DNA of 38,406 nt from an uncultured Lachnospiraceae bacterium (GTDB lineage: Bacteria; Bacillota; Clostridia; Lachnospirales; Lachnospiraceae), in NCBI GenBank assembly GCA_910585205.1, contig CAJUCC010000010.1, positions 1 to 38,406 on the forward strand, written 5' to 3'. Of this stretch, positions 17,698 through 25,528 are shown one piece after another; positions within the stretch are counted from its first letter, which is position 1, and each line of letters begins with the position of its first letter. Below the pieces are notes generated by a model. That model made no database searches and was not told where the DNA came from. It worked only from the letters and a program-made list of their open reading frames with translations. A program made the position numbers and the translations under genes.

Positions 17698-17779
17698 ATG
17701 ATATTCCCCCTTTATTTTTCGGATGATTTCTGTGTTCCGGCTCTGTATCCCGGAACTACCTGCGTCATTGTAATAATAC

Positions 17780-17808
17780 AGTATAGCATATTTTCGCGGG
17801 AGCAACAA
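17780..17808 (-). promoter_or_regulatory. Promoter of the minus-strand lipoprotein gene
   Basis: Read on the minus strand, TTGTTG (17808-17803) and TATACT (17785-17780) are separated by 17 bases, and the -10 carries a TGC extension. Transcription would start about 75 bases before the lipoprotein ATG. Confidence 0.6.
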
Positions 17809-17902
17809 GGAAACGGAGACACGAATCAGAAAACATATCCGGCAATCGGGCGAAACCGTTCGCAAAGATTAATGAAAATTTAAGGTTTTTCCGATCAATA
17901 TA

Positions 17903-17911
17903 TGATATAGT
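17903..17911 (+). promoter_or_regulatory. Extended -10 promoter of the ABC operon
   Basis: TGATATAGT is an extended -10 element (TGnTATAGT) in an AT-rich stretch, about 55 bases before the ATPase start. No good -35 hexamer lies at the right distance, which extended -10 promoters can tolerate. An overlapping TATGAT (17901-17906) is an alternative. Confidence 0.45.
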
Positions 17912-17965
17912 AGATGGGGTACGCAAAAGGGGGAGCCGTGAAACGGTGCAGTCATCGGAGAGATT

Positions 17966-18679
17966 ATGAAAAACAGTGCAAATGTCATAACAGTCAGAGA
18001 TTTGTATAAAATATATCGGGTCGGAGAGACGAAGGTGCGGGCACTGAACGGGGTGGATTTTACGATTGGCAGGGGGGAATTCTGCTCGATCGTGGGAGCT
18101 TCCGGTTCGGGGAAATCGACGCTGCTGAATATGCTGGCCGGTCTGGAGAAACCGACGAGAGGGCAGATCGTGATTGCCGGAGAGCATATGGAGCGGAAGA
18201 ATGAAAATGAACTGGTGCGGTTCCGGCAGGCGCATATCGGCTTTATTTTCCAGTCGTTTAACCTGATGGATACGATGAACGCGGTGGAGAATGTGGCGCT
18301 GCCGCTGACGTTTCAGGGCATGGAGCGCAGACGGCGGGTGAAAAAGGCGGAGGAAATGCTGGATATGGTAGGGCTGACAAAGTACAAAAAGCATAAGCCG
18401 ACGCAGATGTCCGGCGGGCAGCAGCAGCGTGTGGGTGTGGCGCGGGCGCTTGTGGTGGAGCCGGAGATTATCTTTGCCGACGAGCCGACCGGTAATCTGG
18501 ATTCGCGCACATCGAGGGAAGTTATGGAACTGATGCAGCGCGTTGTAAGGGAGAAACGGCAGACTTTGATTATGGTAACGCATGATAATGAGCTGGCGGG
18601 ATTTGCCGATCGTATCTTTCATATCAAAGACGGGAAAATAACCAGGATTGAAGAACAGACGGGGAGAGAGAAAAAATGA
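17966..18679 (+). CDS. ABC transporter ATPase, MacB/LolD type
   Basis: This 237-residue ATPase powers the membrane partner encoded two genes on. All motifs are present: Walker A GASGSGKSTLL, Q-loop region FIFQSFNLMDTMNAVENV, signature MSGGQQQRVGVARAL, Walker B IIFADEPTGNLDS, and H-loop MVTHDNE. The family works as a mechanotransmission pump rather than a classic importer, moving antibiotics, lipoproteins or peptides. ATG 17966 follows CGGAGAG. The stop overlaps the start of the next gene (ATGA), so the two are translationally coupled. Confidence 0.93.
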   Translation: MKNSANVITVRDLYKIYRVGETKVRALNGVDFTIGRGEFCSIVGASGSGKSTLLNMLAGLEKPTRGQIVIAGEHMERKNENELVRFRQAHIGFIFQSFNLMDTMNAVENVALPLTFQGMERRRRVKKAEEMLDMVGLTKYKKHKPTQMSGGQQQRVGVARALVVEPEIIFADEPTGNLDSRTSREVMELMQRVVREKRQTLIMVTHDNELAGFADRIFHIKDGKITRIEEQTGREKK

Positions 18680-20379
18680 AAACATGGAAGAAGCGGATGG
18701 GATTTTTTCTGTTGTGCATGCTGCTGCTTGCACCGCAGATAACGGTCTGTGCCGACCGGGACGACGAATATTCGGACGAGGCCACGGACGATGAGATTGC
18801 GGACGCGGTAAACCGCCTCTCGACATATTATAAAAATGTCAAGCTGGTCAACGGCGACGATCTGAGTAGTGAACAGCTCAAAGATCTGGAAAAGATATGC
18901 AATGACGCCAGAAATTACATAGCGGGAACGGATGATATTACGAGATCACAGGTGGATATTCACGTCTCGGAGACAAAGGCGTTGATGGACGCTTATGTGG
19001 AGAAATGTCTCTCCAGACGGCCGCAGTCCACGATCGATTATCTGGCCGTCGGGAACATGTATGATTCGCCGGTCGCGCAGTACGGGGAAGGCGTCGTGCT
19101 GATCCTGCCGATTCTGAATCTCGGTACGGAAAAGATCACCAATGTGATCGTAACGCCGGTTATCTCCAATTCCGTAAAGGAATGGCCGTTTGAGATCAGC
19201 CGTACCGGGTATGCGGAGGAGATCGCGGAGATTCCCGGCAGCAGTACGATGGAGGAGGCGTATGCCAATCACGGGGAGGTGCGCTATGCGCTGGCGACGC
19301 GTCAGGATGTGCTGACCGGTTATTATAAACTGGATTTTAATATCGTCTATGAACGGGAGGGAAAACCCGAAAAGGCGGTGCTGACGACGTATATCAAGAC
19401 AATCGGCAAGGCGGACAGTGGTTCCATCGACGAGGAGGAAGAGGAGGAGAAGCTGTCCACACCCCGCATTATCGTAACGGGATTTGAAACGGAACCGAAG
19501 GATGTGTATGCGGGCAGTACGTTTATGCTGACTATTCATGTAAAGAATACTTCCTCCCGGACGGCAGTCTCCAATATCGAGTTTGACCTGAAGGCAGCCG
19601 AGGAGGGGGAGGATGACAAGACGTTGTATGCCTCTTTTCTGCCGACTTCGGGTTCGAATACGATCTATGTGCCTTCGATTCCCTCCGGCGGCGAGACGAA
19701 GCTGCAGATCGAGATGTCGGCCAAGGCCGATCTGGTGCAAAAACCCTATGCCATCGATATGACGATGAAATATGAAGACAGCGACTGCAATCCGTATGAA
19801 AATCTGACAAGCCTGTCGGTTCCGGTCAAACAGCTCTCCCGGGTGGAATACAGTACGGCGGAAGTGCTCCCCGAAGCGGTGACGGTCGGCAGTCAGGCGA
19901 ATGTAATATTTAATGTGTACAACACGGGGAAGACGACACTGTATAACGTAAAAGTACGGTTTGAGGATGAGACGGTGTCCGGCGGTGACTGTTTCGTGGG
20001 GAAACTCGAATCCGGGGCAACCGGCAGTGTCGATGCCATGCTGACCGGCGAGACGCCGACGATGGACGACGGCATGATAAAAACGGTGATTTCGTATGAA
20101 AATGATGCCGGGGAAGTGACGGAAGTGGAAACACAGATTTCTCTGTTTGTGGAGGAAGAAATGATCGATGACATGTCATATATACCGGAGGATATGCCGC
20201 CGGAAGAACAAAAGAGATTCCCGATTTTTCCCGTATGTATCGCCGGGGGCATTGTGCTTGCCGTCGTGGTCATCGTCGTCATTATAAAACAGAGAAAAAA
20301 GAGAAAAGCGCAGAAGGAACTGGAGGAAGATCTGGCTGATCTGGCCAGGGAAGCGGATGCGGAAAACAAGGGAGAGTAG
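18676..20379 (+). CDS. Membrane-anchored extracellular protein with CARDB/NEW3-like domains, partner of the ABC system
   Basis: A 567-residue exported protein. It has a signal peptide (core around residues 9-22, ending VCA-D) and an acidic, helical region to about residue 110. Two or more Ig-like beta domains of the CARDB/NEW3 kind (COG1361 style) follow; strands are visible around residues 261-370 (STFMLTIHVKNTSSRTAVSN) and 397-495 (VIFNVYNTGKTTLYNVKV). A membrane helix at about 517-538 and a short charged cytoplasmic tail rich in Lys and Glu end the protein. It sits between the ATPase and permease genes and is coupled to the former. It probably acts as an outer adaptor or substrate-binding part, comparable in position to MacA, but with unrelated domains. 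Confidence 0.8.
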   Translation: MKTWKKRMGFFLLCMLLLAPQITVCADRDDEYSDEATDDEIADAVNRLSTYYKNVKLVNGDDLSSEQLKDLEKICNDARNYIAGTDDITRSQVDIHVSETKALMDAYVEKCLSRRPQSTIDYLAVGNMYDSPVAQYGEGVVLILPILNLGTEKITNVIVTPVISNSVKEWPFEISRTGYAEEIAEIPGSSTMEEAYANHGEVRYALATRQDVLTGYYKLDFNIVYEREGKPEKAVLTTYIKTIGKADSGSIDEEEEEEKLSTPRIIVTGFETEPKDVYAGSTFMLTIHVKNTSSRTAVSNIEFDLKAAEEGEDDKTLYASFLPTSGSNTIYVPSIPSGGETKLQIEMSAKADLVQKPYAIDMTMKYEDSDCNPYENLTSLSVPVKQLSRVEYSTAEVLPEAVTVGSQANVIFNVYNTGKTTLYNVKVRFEDETVSGGDCFVGKLESGATGSVDAMLTGETPTMDDGMIKTVISYENDAGEVTEVETQISLFVEEEMIDDMSYIPEDMPPEEQKRFPIFPVCIAGGIVLAVVVIVVIIKQRKKRKAQKELEEDLADLAREADAENKGE

Positions 20380-20380
20380 T

Positions 20381-21739
20381 ATGCGGTTTGGCGATCTTTT
20401 GCTGATGAGTGCGGGAAGTCTCTGGAAACGGAAAGTGCGGACCGTTTTGACGGTACTTGGCGTGGTGATTGGCACGGCTTCCATCGTCGTTATGGTTTCT
20501 CTGGGACTGGGACTGAACCGCTCCACAATGCAGGATATAGAAAATAACGGCGGTCTGACTTCGGTTGAGGTACGGGAAGCAGACAGCTATATGATGGACA
20601 GCGGGACTTCGGACAAGGATCGGAAGCGTCTGGACGATGAGCTGGTGGAAACGATCCGGCAGCATCCGCACGTTGCGCTTGCCTCGCCGGTGCTTACCGT
20701 CTCGGTGCTGGCAAAATGCGGCGCATATGAGAATTACCTGGAACTGCAGGGGATGAGCGGGGAGGCGCTGGAAGCGATGGACTTTCCGCTGGCCGGCGGG
20801 GAAGTGCCGGTTTCGGAAGAGGAACTGACATTTCTGTACGGTAATCAGGTGCTGGCCGGCTTTATGAACAGCCGCACCGGTTCCGGCTACTGGATGGACG
20901 GCACGATTCCCGACATTGATCTGGAAAAGGATTCCGTTTTTCTGATCTATGATATGGACAGCTATTACAACGCTTCCGACAACGACGGCGGACAACAGCA
21001 GGGCGGCAGCGTGAAGCCGCCTAAGAAATATCTCGCGCAGTATGCGGGACTGATGGAAGGCGGGCTGGATACATATAAAAGTTACAGCTGGAATGTGTAC
21101 TGTAATATCGTGCCGCTGGAGGCACATCTGAAACGGATTTTCAGAGGAAAGGTCATTCCCGGGCAGCCGGCGACGGCTTCAGGCAAACCTTATAAGCAGC
21201 TTTATTATAATGAGATTTATGTGGAAGTCGACGATATGGAAAATGTGGCCGAAGTGCAGAAATGGCTGACCGATCTGGGCTATCAGACTTACAGCAATAC
21301 GGAATGGGTGGACTCCATGAAAAAGCAGTACGGCTATATTCAGGCGGTGCTGGGCGGCATCGGTGCGGTTTCGCTGATTGTGGCGGCCATCGGGATTACG
21401 AACACGATGATGATGTCGATCTATGAGCGTACAAAAGAGATCGGCGTTATGAAGGTAATCGGCTGCGACATGGGTGATATACGCACATTGTTTTTGATGG
21501 AGGCGGGCTTTATCGGTCTGATCGGAGGACTGATCGGCATTGCGTTCAGTTTTTTGATTTCGCTGGTCATCAACCGGGTTGTGGCGGGGATGGGGATGGA
21601 GATGACCCTCTCCTGGATTCCGCTCTGGCTGGCGGTTTCTTCCGTTTTTTTTGCCGTTTTTGTCGGGATGGCGGCGGGATTTTTTCCGGCGCTGCGTGCC
21701 ATGCGTCTCAGTCCGCTGGCGGCGATCCGCAGGGGTTGA
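20381..21739 (+). CDS. MacB/FtsX-type ABC permease
   Basis: The 452-residue membrane subunit of the ABC system. It has the MacB layout. A first helix (VRTVLTVLGVVIGTASIVV) is followed by a large periplasmic-type core domain. Three C-terminal helices form the FtsX domain, with the conserved ITNTMMMSIYERTKEIGVMK and a final LRAMRLSPLAAIRRG. The start is ATG 20381, directly after GGGAGAG and two bases from the preceding stop. An in-frame ATG at 20357 would overlap the upstream gene and is less likely. The last gene of this three-gene operon. Confidence 0.9.
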   Translation: MRFGDLLLMSAGSLWKRKVRTVLTVLGVVIGTASIVVMVSLGLGLNRSTMQDIENNGGLTSVEVREADSYMMDSGTSDKDRKRLDDELVETIRQHPHVALASPVLTVSVLAKCGAYENYLELQGMSGEALEAMDFPLAGGEVPVSEEELTFLYGNQVLAGFMNSRTGSGYWMDGTIPDIDLEKDSVFLIYDMDSYYNASDNDGGQQQGGSVKPPKKYLAQYAGLMEGGLDTYKSYSWNVYCNIVPLEAHLKRIFRGKVIPGQPATASGKPYKQLYYNEIYVEVDDMENVAEVQKWLTDLGYQTYSNTEWVDSMKKQYGYIQAVLGGIGAVSLIVAAIGITNTMMMSIYERTKEIGVMKVIGCDMGDIRTLFLMEAGFIGLIGGLIGIAFSFLISLVINRVVAGMGMEMTLSWIPLWLAVSSVFFAVFVGMAAGFFPALRAMRLSPLAAIRRG

Positions 21740-21764
21740 AACTTGAAAATGAATCGTGTATAAT
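21736..21764 (+). promoter_or_regulatory. Promoter of the MFS-GGDEF operon
   Basis: TTGAAA (21736-21741) and a consensus TATAAT (21759-21764) are 17 bases apart. The -35 overlaps the stop codon of the upstream permease gene. Transcription would start near 21771, about 26 bases before the transporter ATG. Confidence 0.75.
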
Positions 21765-21796
21765 AAACAGAAAAATACACAAAGGAAGTATGAGAA

Positions 21797-23164
21797 ATGG
21801 GAGAAAATGGTATGAAGAACACAGGGGGCTGGCGTACCAATAAATGGTTCCGCGCCGCAATCCCCGCACTGTTGCTGCACTGCAGCATCGGTACGGTTTA
21901 CTGCTGGTCGATCTTCAGTCAGGAGATTGCCGATTATATCGGCTTTTCCAAGGGGGCGACCGAATGGGCGTTCAGTTTTGCTATCTTTTTCCTGGGAATG
22001 TCGGCGGCATTTCTGGGCAATGTTGTGGAAAAGGACATCCATAAATCTTCCCTGCTGGCAGCGATCTGCTTTGCTGCAGGTATGGCAGGGACAGGCTTTT
22101 TTATCTACTATGGCGGACAGCACAAGGGGAGTGCACTGGCACTGGCAGGTATTTATCTTTGCTATGGCCTGATTATGGGAATCGGTCTGGGGACCGGTTA
22201 TCTGTCGCCGGTTAAGACACTGATGCTCTGGTTTGAAGACCGCAAGGGCCTGGCGACCGGTCTGGCCGTGGCGGGATTCGGTGCTGCCAAGGCGATTGCA
22301 AGCCCGATTATGCAGGCGATGCTGGGCGGTCTGGGAGAGGGCGGCATCTACAAGATGTTCCTCATTTTGGCTGCCGTTTACTTTGTCATGATGTTTGTGG
22401 GCCATCTGTTGCTGAAAAAACCGGAGGGCTGGCATGAACCGAAAAAGCAGGAAAAGGGCCAGGGCGCGCTGGACGTAATCCGTTCCAAGCCGATCGCTAA
22501 TTATATCGGTATCTGGCTGATGTTCTATATCAATATTACCTGCGGCCTTGCACTGATCTCACAGGAAAAAATGATTGTAAAATGTATCGGTCTGGCCGGG
22601 GCAGCCGGCATTATCGCAACCGTTTCCGCAGTTTTCAACGCGGGCGGCCGTCTGGGTTTTTCCGCATGGGCGGATACGATGAAGGACAGAAATACAATCT
22701 ATAAGATTATCTTTATACTTTCCATTGCCTTTACCGGTGTCGTACTCGTAACGGGCGGTATCAAAAACGGAGAGGGCAATATGCTGCTGATCGCTCTTGT
22801 ACTGGGGCTGATCTTTGTTGTCAATGCAGGTTACGGCGGCGGATTCTCCAATGTGCCGACACTGCTCTCCGATCATTACGGAATGGGAAATATCAGTGCC
22901 ATCCATGGCATTACCTTGTCGGCCTGGGGGTTTGCGGGTCTGACCGGTAATCAGATGGCGACATGGATTGTCAATACGTTTGGCAGTCCGGTAGAGATCG
23001 AACATGCGCTTGCCGACGGCAGTGTGGAGATTCTGACCGTAAATCCGAGCGGGTATCAGTGTGTTCTGTATGCTACGATTGTTCTGTATATCGTGGCGCT
23101 CGTTATTGCATTGGTGCTGGTACGGCCGACGGACAAGACAAAAGCATCCAAAGGAAAAAGATGA
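21797..23164 (+). CDS. MFS transporter, oxalate/formate antiporter (OFA) family
   Basis: A 455-residue membrane protein with about twelve helices. The N-terminal block HCSIGTVYCWSIFSQ, the GLGTGYLSPVKTLMLWF loop and YGGGFSNVPTLLSDHYG in the second half match the OFA branch, which exchanges small carboxylates. The real substrate is unknown, and many clostridial members are not oxalate carriers. ATG 21797 follows AAAGGAAG at eight bases. Its stop overlaps the start of the GGDEF gene (ATGA). The coupling suggests that transport and the signalling protein respond to the same compound. Confidence 0.88.
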   Translation: MGENGMKNTGGWRTNKWFRAAIPALLLHCSIGTVYCWSIFSQEIADYIGFSKGATEWAFSFAIFFLGMSAAFLGNVVEKDIHKSSLLAAICFAAGMAGTGFFIYYGGQHKGSALALAGIYLCYGLIMGIGLGTGYLSPVKTLMLWFEDRKGLATGLAVAGFGAAKAIASPIMQAMLGGLGEGGIYKMFLILAAVYFVMMFVGHLLLKKPEGWHEPKKQEKGQGALDVIRSKPIANYIGIWLMFYINITCGLALISQEKMIVKCIGLAGAAGIIATVSAVFNAGGRLGFSAWADTMKDRNTIYKIIFILSIAFTGVVLVTGGIKNGEGNMLLIALVLGLIFVVNAGYGGGFSNVPTLLSDHYGMGNISAIHGITLSAWGFAGLTGNQMATWIVNTFGSPVEIEHALADGSVEILTVNPSGYQCVLYATIVLYIVALVIALVLVRPTDKTKASKGKR

Positions 23165-25503
23165 GAAAATGGTTTTCTGACAAAAAGATTCTGGCGGCGC
23201 TGGCGGTAATGGGGATTCTGACTGTCTGTCTGACTGTCTGTTCCGTATTGATTAACCAGATCGCGGAACATGCAAGTCTGAAGATATTGCAGGGCGATGC
23301 CAAGCAGCTGGCGCAGGAAATCAAAATGCGGGTGGAGAGTGACCGTGAGAAAATGGAGGCGGTGGCAGGAATACTGGCGGGCTATGAGACTATTGGCTCG
23401 CCGGAGTCTCTGGCGCATTTGTCAGTGCTGGAAAAACAGGGCGGCATTGTGCCGGCCGGCATTCTCACCGGTGAGGACGTATTCCTTTCTTTGGGAAAGG
23501 AATATGGTGATTTCGAAGGGATGCTGGATTTTGCAGCGGAGGCGGCGAAGGCGCCGTATGTTTCGGGCGTTTGCGGCGTTCCGGGAGAGAATACTAAGTA
23601 TATTTATCATGCCGTTCCGATTAAGCGGGACGGCATAATACTTGGCGTCCTGTACGGTATCGTTGACCTGGAAACGCTGCCTGGCAGTTTTGCCAGCACG
23701 GCGTTTGGCAATACCGCCGAACAGTATATCGTAGACGGCGAGACCGGTGACTTTATTATGGATACCTGGCATGATGATCCGGGAAGCATCAATGATTCGC
23801 ATCTGAAGGGCCGCAGCCCCAAGCGGGGATTTACCGTCAGCATCCGGGAAGACATCCGGGTGGGCCGGGCGGGCTACACGGTGGTAATGTCCGAGGGAGC
23901 CGGAGAATATTTTTATATGTATTATGAACCCGTCGGTATCAACCGCTGGTCAGCTATGGTGACAGTGCCGGAGCGCATGGTGTTTGCCGATACGATTCGG
24001 ATTCGCTGGATTATATTCGGACTGAACGGAGTTGAGATTGTCACATTTCTGGTTTATTTCGGATGGCTGTTAAACAGAGGCCGGAGGGAAGGAGAGCGGC
24101 GCAAAAAGAAGCTTGCGCAGACACTTTATATGCTGCGGGTACAGCGTACACTGTTTAATTCTTATGAGGATACGAGCCAGATTCGGAGTGCGTTGTGTCA
24201 GGTGGCGGATGCGGTGACGGCGGAGCGGACATTTCTGGCAGAAATACAGAAAGACCGGATCAAGGGATTCTACTGTTACGGTAAGGGACGCGGAGAAGTG
24301 GAACAGACGGAGCAAGCCGTCAGGGAGATGACATTACAGGCTTTTCTGCCGCATACACTGGAGCGTCTTTCCGAAGGAAACAACATCCTTATCAATCAGA
24401 CGGACCGGAAAAATATTTCGGCTTCTGACCGGGAGATGCTGGACAGGGCAGGGGTCGGCAGTCTGATGATGGTTCCGGTTCTGGACCGTGAGATGCGTTT
24501 GAAGGGGATTCTCGGCGCCTTGCAGATGCAGACGCGCTGGGAAGACTGCATTTTGCTGGAGTGTGTGGCGCGGAATTTCCTGATGGCGCTGGACAGTGTG
24601 ACTTCCTACCACATCATTCGTGAGATGGGCAGCACCGATGCGCTGACCGGACTGAAAAACCGTAATTCGTATCAGATGCGTCTGGAGGAGTATGACATGC
24701 TTCCTTCGCTGGCCGTTATCTATATGGATGCCAATGGCCTGCACAGCATGAACAATATTCTGGGGCATGCGGCCGGGGATACGATGCTGACTTATATCGG
24801 CGATGCGCTGCGGGACGAGTTCGGCAGTCAGGATACATATCGGATCGGCGGGGATGAGTTTGTCGTTTTGGTGCCGGATGCCTGTGAGGATACGGTACAT
24901 GGGAAACTTGATGCGCTGCGGGAAACATTTGACAGTCAGGATTATCATGTTTCGATGGGGATAGCGTATCGGACGGAAGGGATGTCCATGAAGGAGCTGG
25001 TGACAGAGGCCGAGCACAGGATGTATGACGATAAGACCGCTTATTATAAGCGGAAAGGCGACGAATCCCGTGTGCGCAGCATGAACGTTAAGCTGGAACG
25101 GATTTTGCTGGAGAAAAAGGATGCCGATTACTTTCTGTCGATCATTTCATCGTACTTTATGGGGGTATACATTGTGAATCTGGGTTCGGATGAGGTGCGG
25201 ACGATTTATAAACCGCCCTATTTTGCATCGATGCTGGAGAAGTCGGGGAACCGCTTTTCGGTTGCCCTGCAGATGTATTGCAGTGCGTTTATCAGTGCGC
25301 AGGACAGCGAAGCGTTTGCAGAAATACTGGATTATGACAGGATAGAGCAGCAGCTTGCGCAGAGGCGGAATCTGAAATACCACTATCGGAAAAGAGACGG
25401 CACAGAGGTGGTGCTGCGGATCTGTCGTTCACCGGAGTACAGCGAGACATTGCGGGAAACCTTCTGGCTGTTTGAAGAATATACGGAGTCAAAAAATTCC
25501 TGA
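23161..25503 (+). CDS. Membrane diguanylate-cyclase-like sensor (Cache-like, GAF-like, GGDEF, C-terminal PAS-like)
   Basis: A 780-residue signalling protein. Membrane helices at about 9-31 and 281-303 flank an outer sensor of about 250 residues that looks like a Cache domain. A cytoplasmic GAF-like region (about 330-480) precedes the GGDEF domain, opened by TDALTGLKN near residue 493 and carrying an intact GGDEF motif at 563-567. The usual feedback RxxD site five residues before GGDEF is absent. The nucleotide-binding N-D pair is N-N (NNILGHAAGD). The last 150 residues look PAS-like. ATG 23161 overlaps the transporter stop; the frame is open upstream to 22963, but that lies inside the transporter gene. 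It probably makes cyclic di-GMP, though activity is not certain. Confidence 0.85.
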   Translation: MRKWFSDKKILAALAVMGILTVCLTVCSVLINQIAEHASLKILQGDAKQLAQEIKMRVESDREKMEAVAGILAGYETIGSPESLAHLSVLEKQGGIVPAGILTGEDVFLSLGKEYGDFEGMLDFAAEAAKAPYVSGVCGVPGENTKYIYHAVPIKRDGIILGVLYGIVDLETLPGSFASTAFGNTAEQYIVDGETGDFIMDTWHDDPGSINDSHLKGRSPKRGFTVSIREDIRVGRAGYTVVMSEGAGEYFYMYYEPVGINRWSAMVTVPERMVFADTIRIRWIIFGLNGVEIVTFLVYFGWLLNRGRREGERRKKKLAQTLYMLRVQRTLFNSYEDTSQIRSALCQVADAVTAERTFLAEIQKDRIKGFYCYGKGRGEVEQTEQAVREMTLQAFLPHTLERLSEGNNILINQTDRKNISASDREMLDRAGVGSLMMVPVLDREMRLKGILGALQMQTRWEDCILLECVARNFLMALDSVTSYHIIREMGSTDALTGLKNRNSYQMRLEEYDMLPSLAVIYMDANGLHSMNNILGHAAGDTMLTYIGDALRDEFGSQDTYRIGGDEFVVLVPDACEDTVHGKLDALRETFDSQDYHVSMGIAYRTEGMSMKELVTEAEHRMYDDKTAYYKRKGDESRVRSMNVKLERILLEKKDADYFLSIISSYFMGVYIVNLGSDEVRTIYKPPYFASMLEKSGNRFSVALQMYCSAFISAQDSEAFAEILDYDRIEQQLAQRRNLKYHYRKRDGTEVVLRICRSPEYSETLRETFWLFEEYTESKNS

Positions 25504-25528
25504 AAAGCCTCAGCTTTTCAGGAATTTT
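25493..25528. terminator. Shared bidirectional terminator containing both stop codons
   Basis: A perfect 16-bp stem (25493-25508 with 25513-25528) and a four-base CTCA loop, with an A run on the left and T-rich sequence on the right, so it can act on both strands. The plus-strand GGDEF stop (25501-25503) lies in the left arm and the minus-strand stop (25510-25512) lies in the loop. Confidence 0.85.

Noticed and set aside
22963..23160. GGDEF gene starting far upstream at 22963
   Set aside because: The extra 66 codons lie wholly inside the MFS gene in another frame and have no domain; ATG 23161 has a good ribosome binding site and begins directly before a membrane helix.
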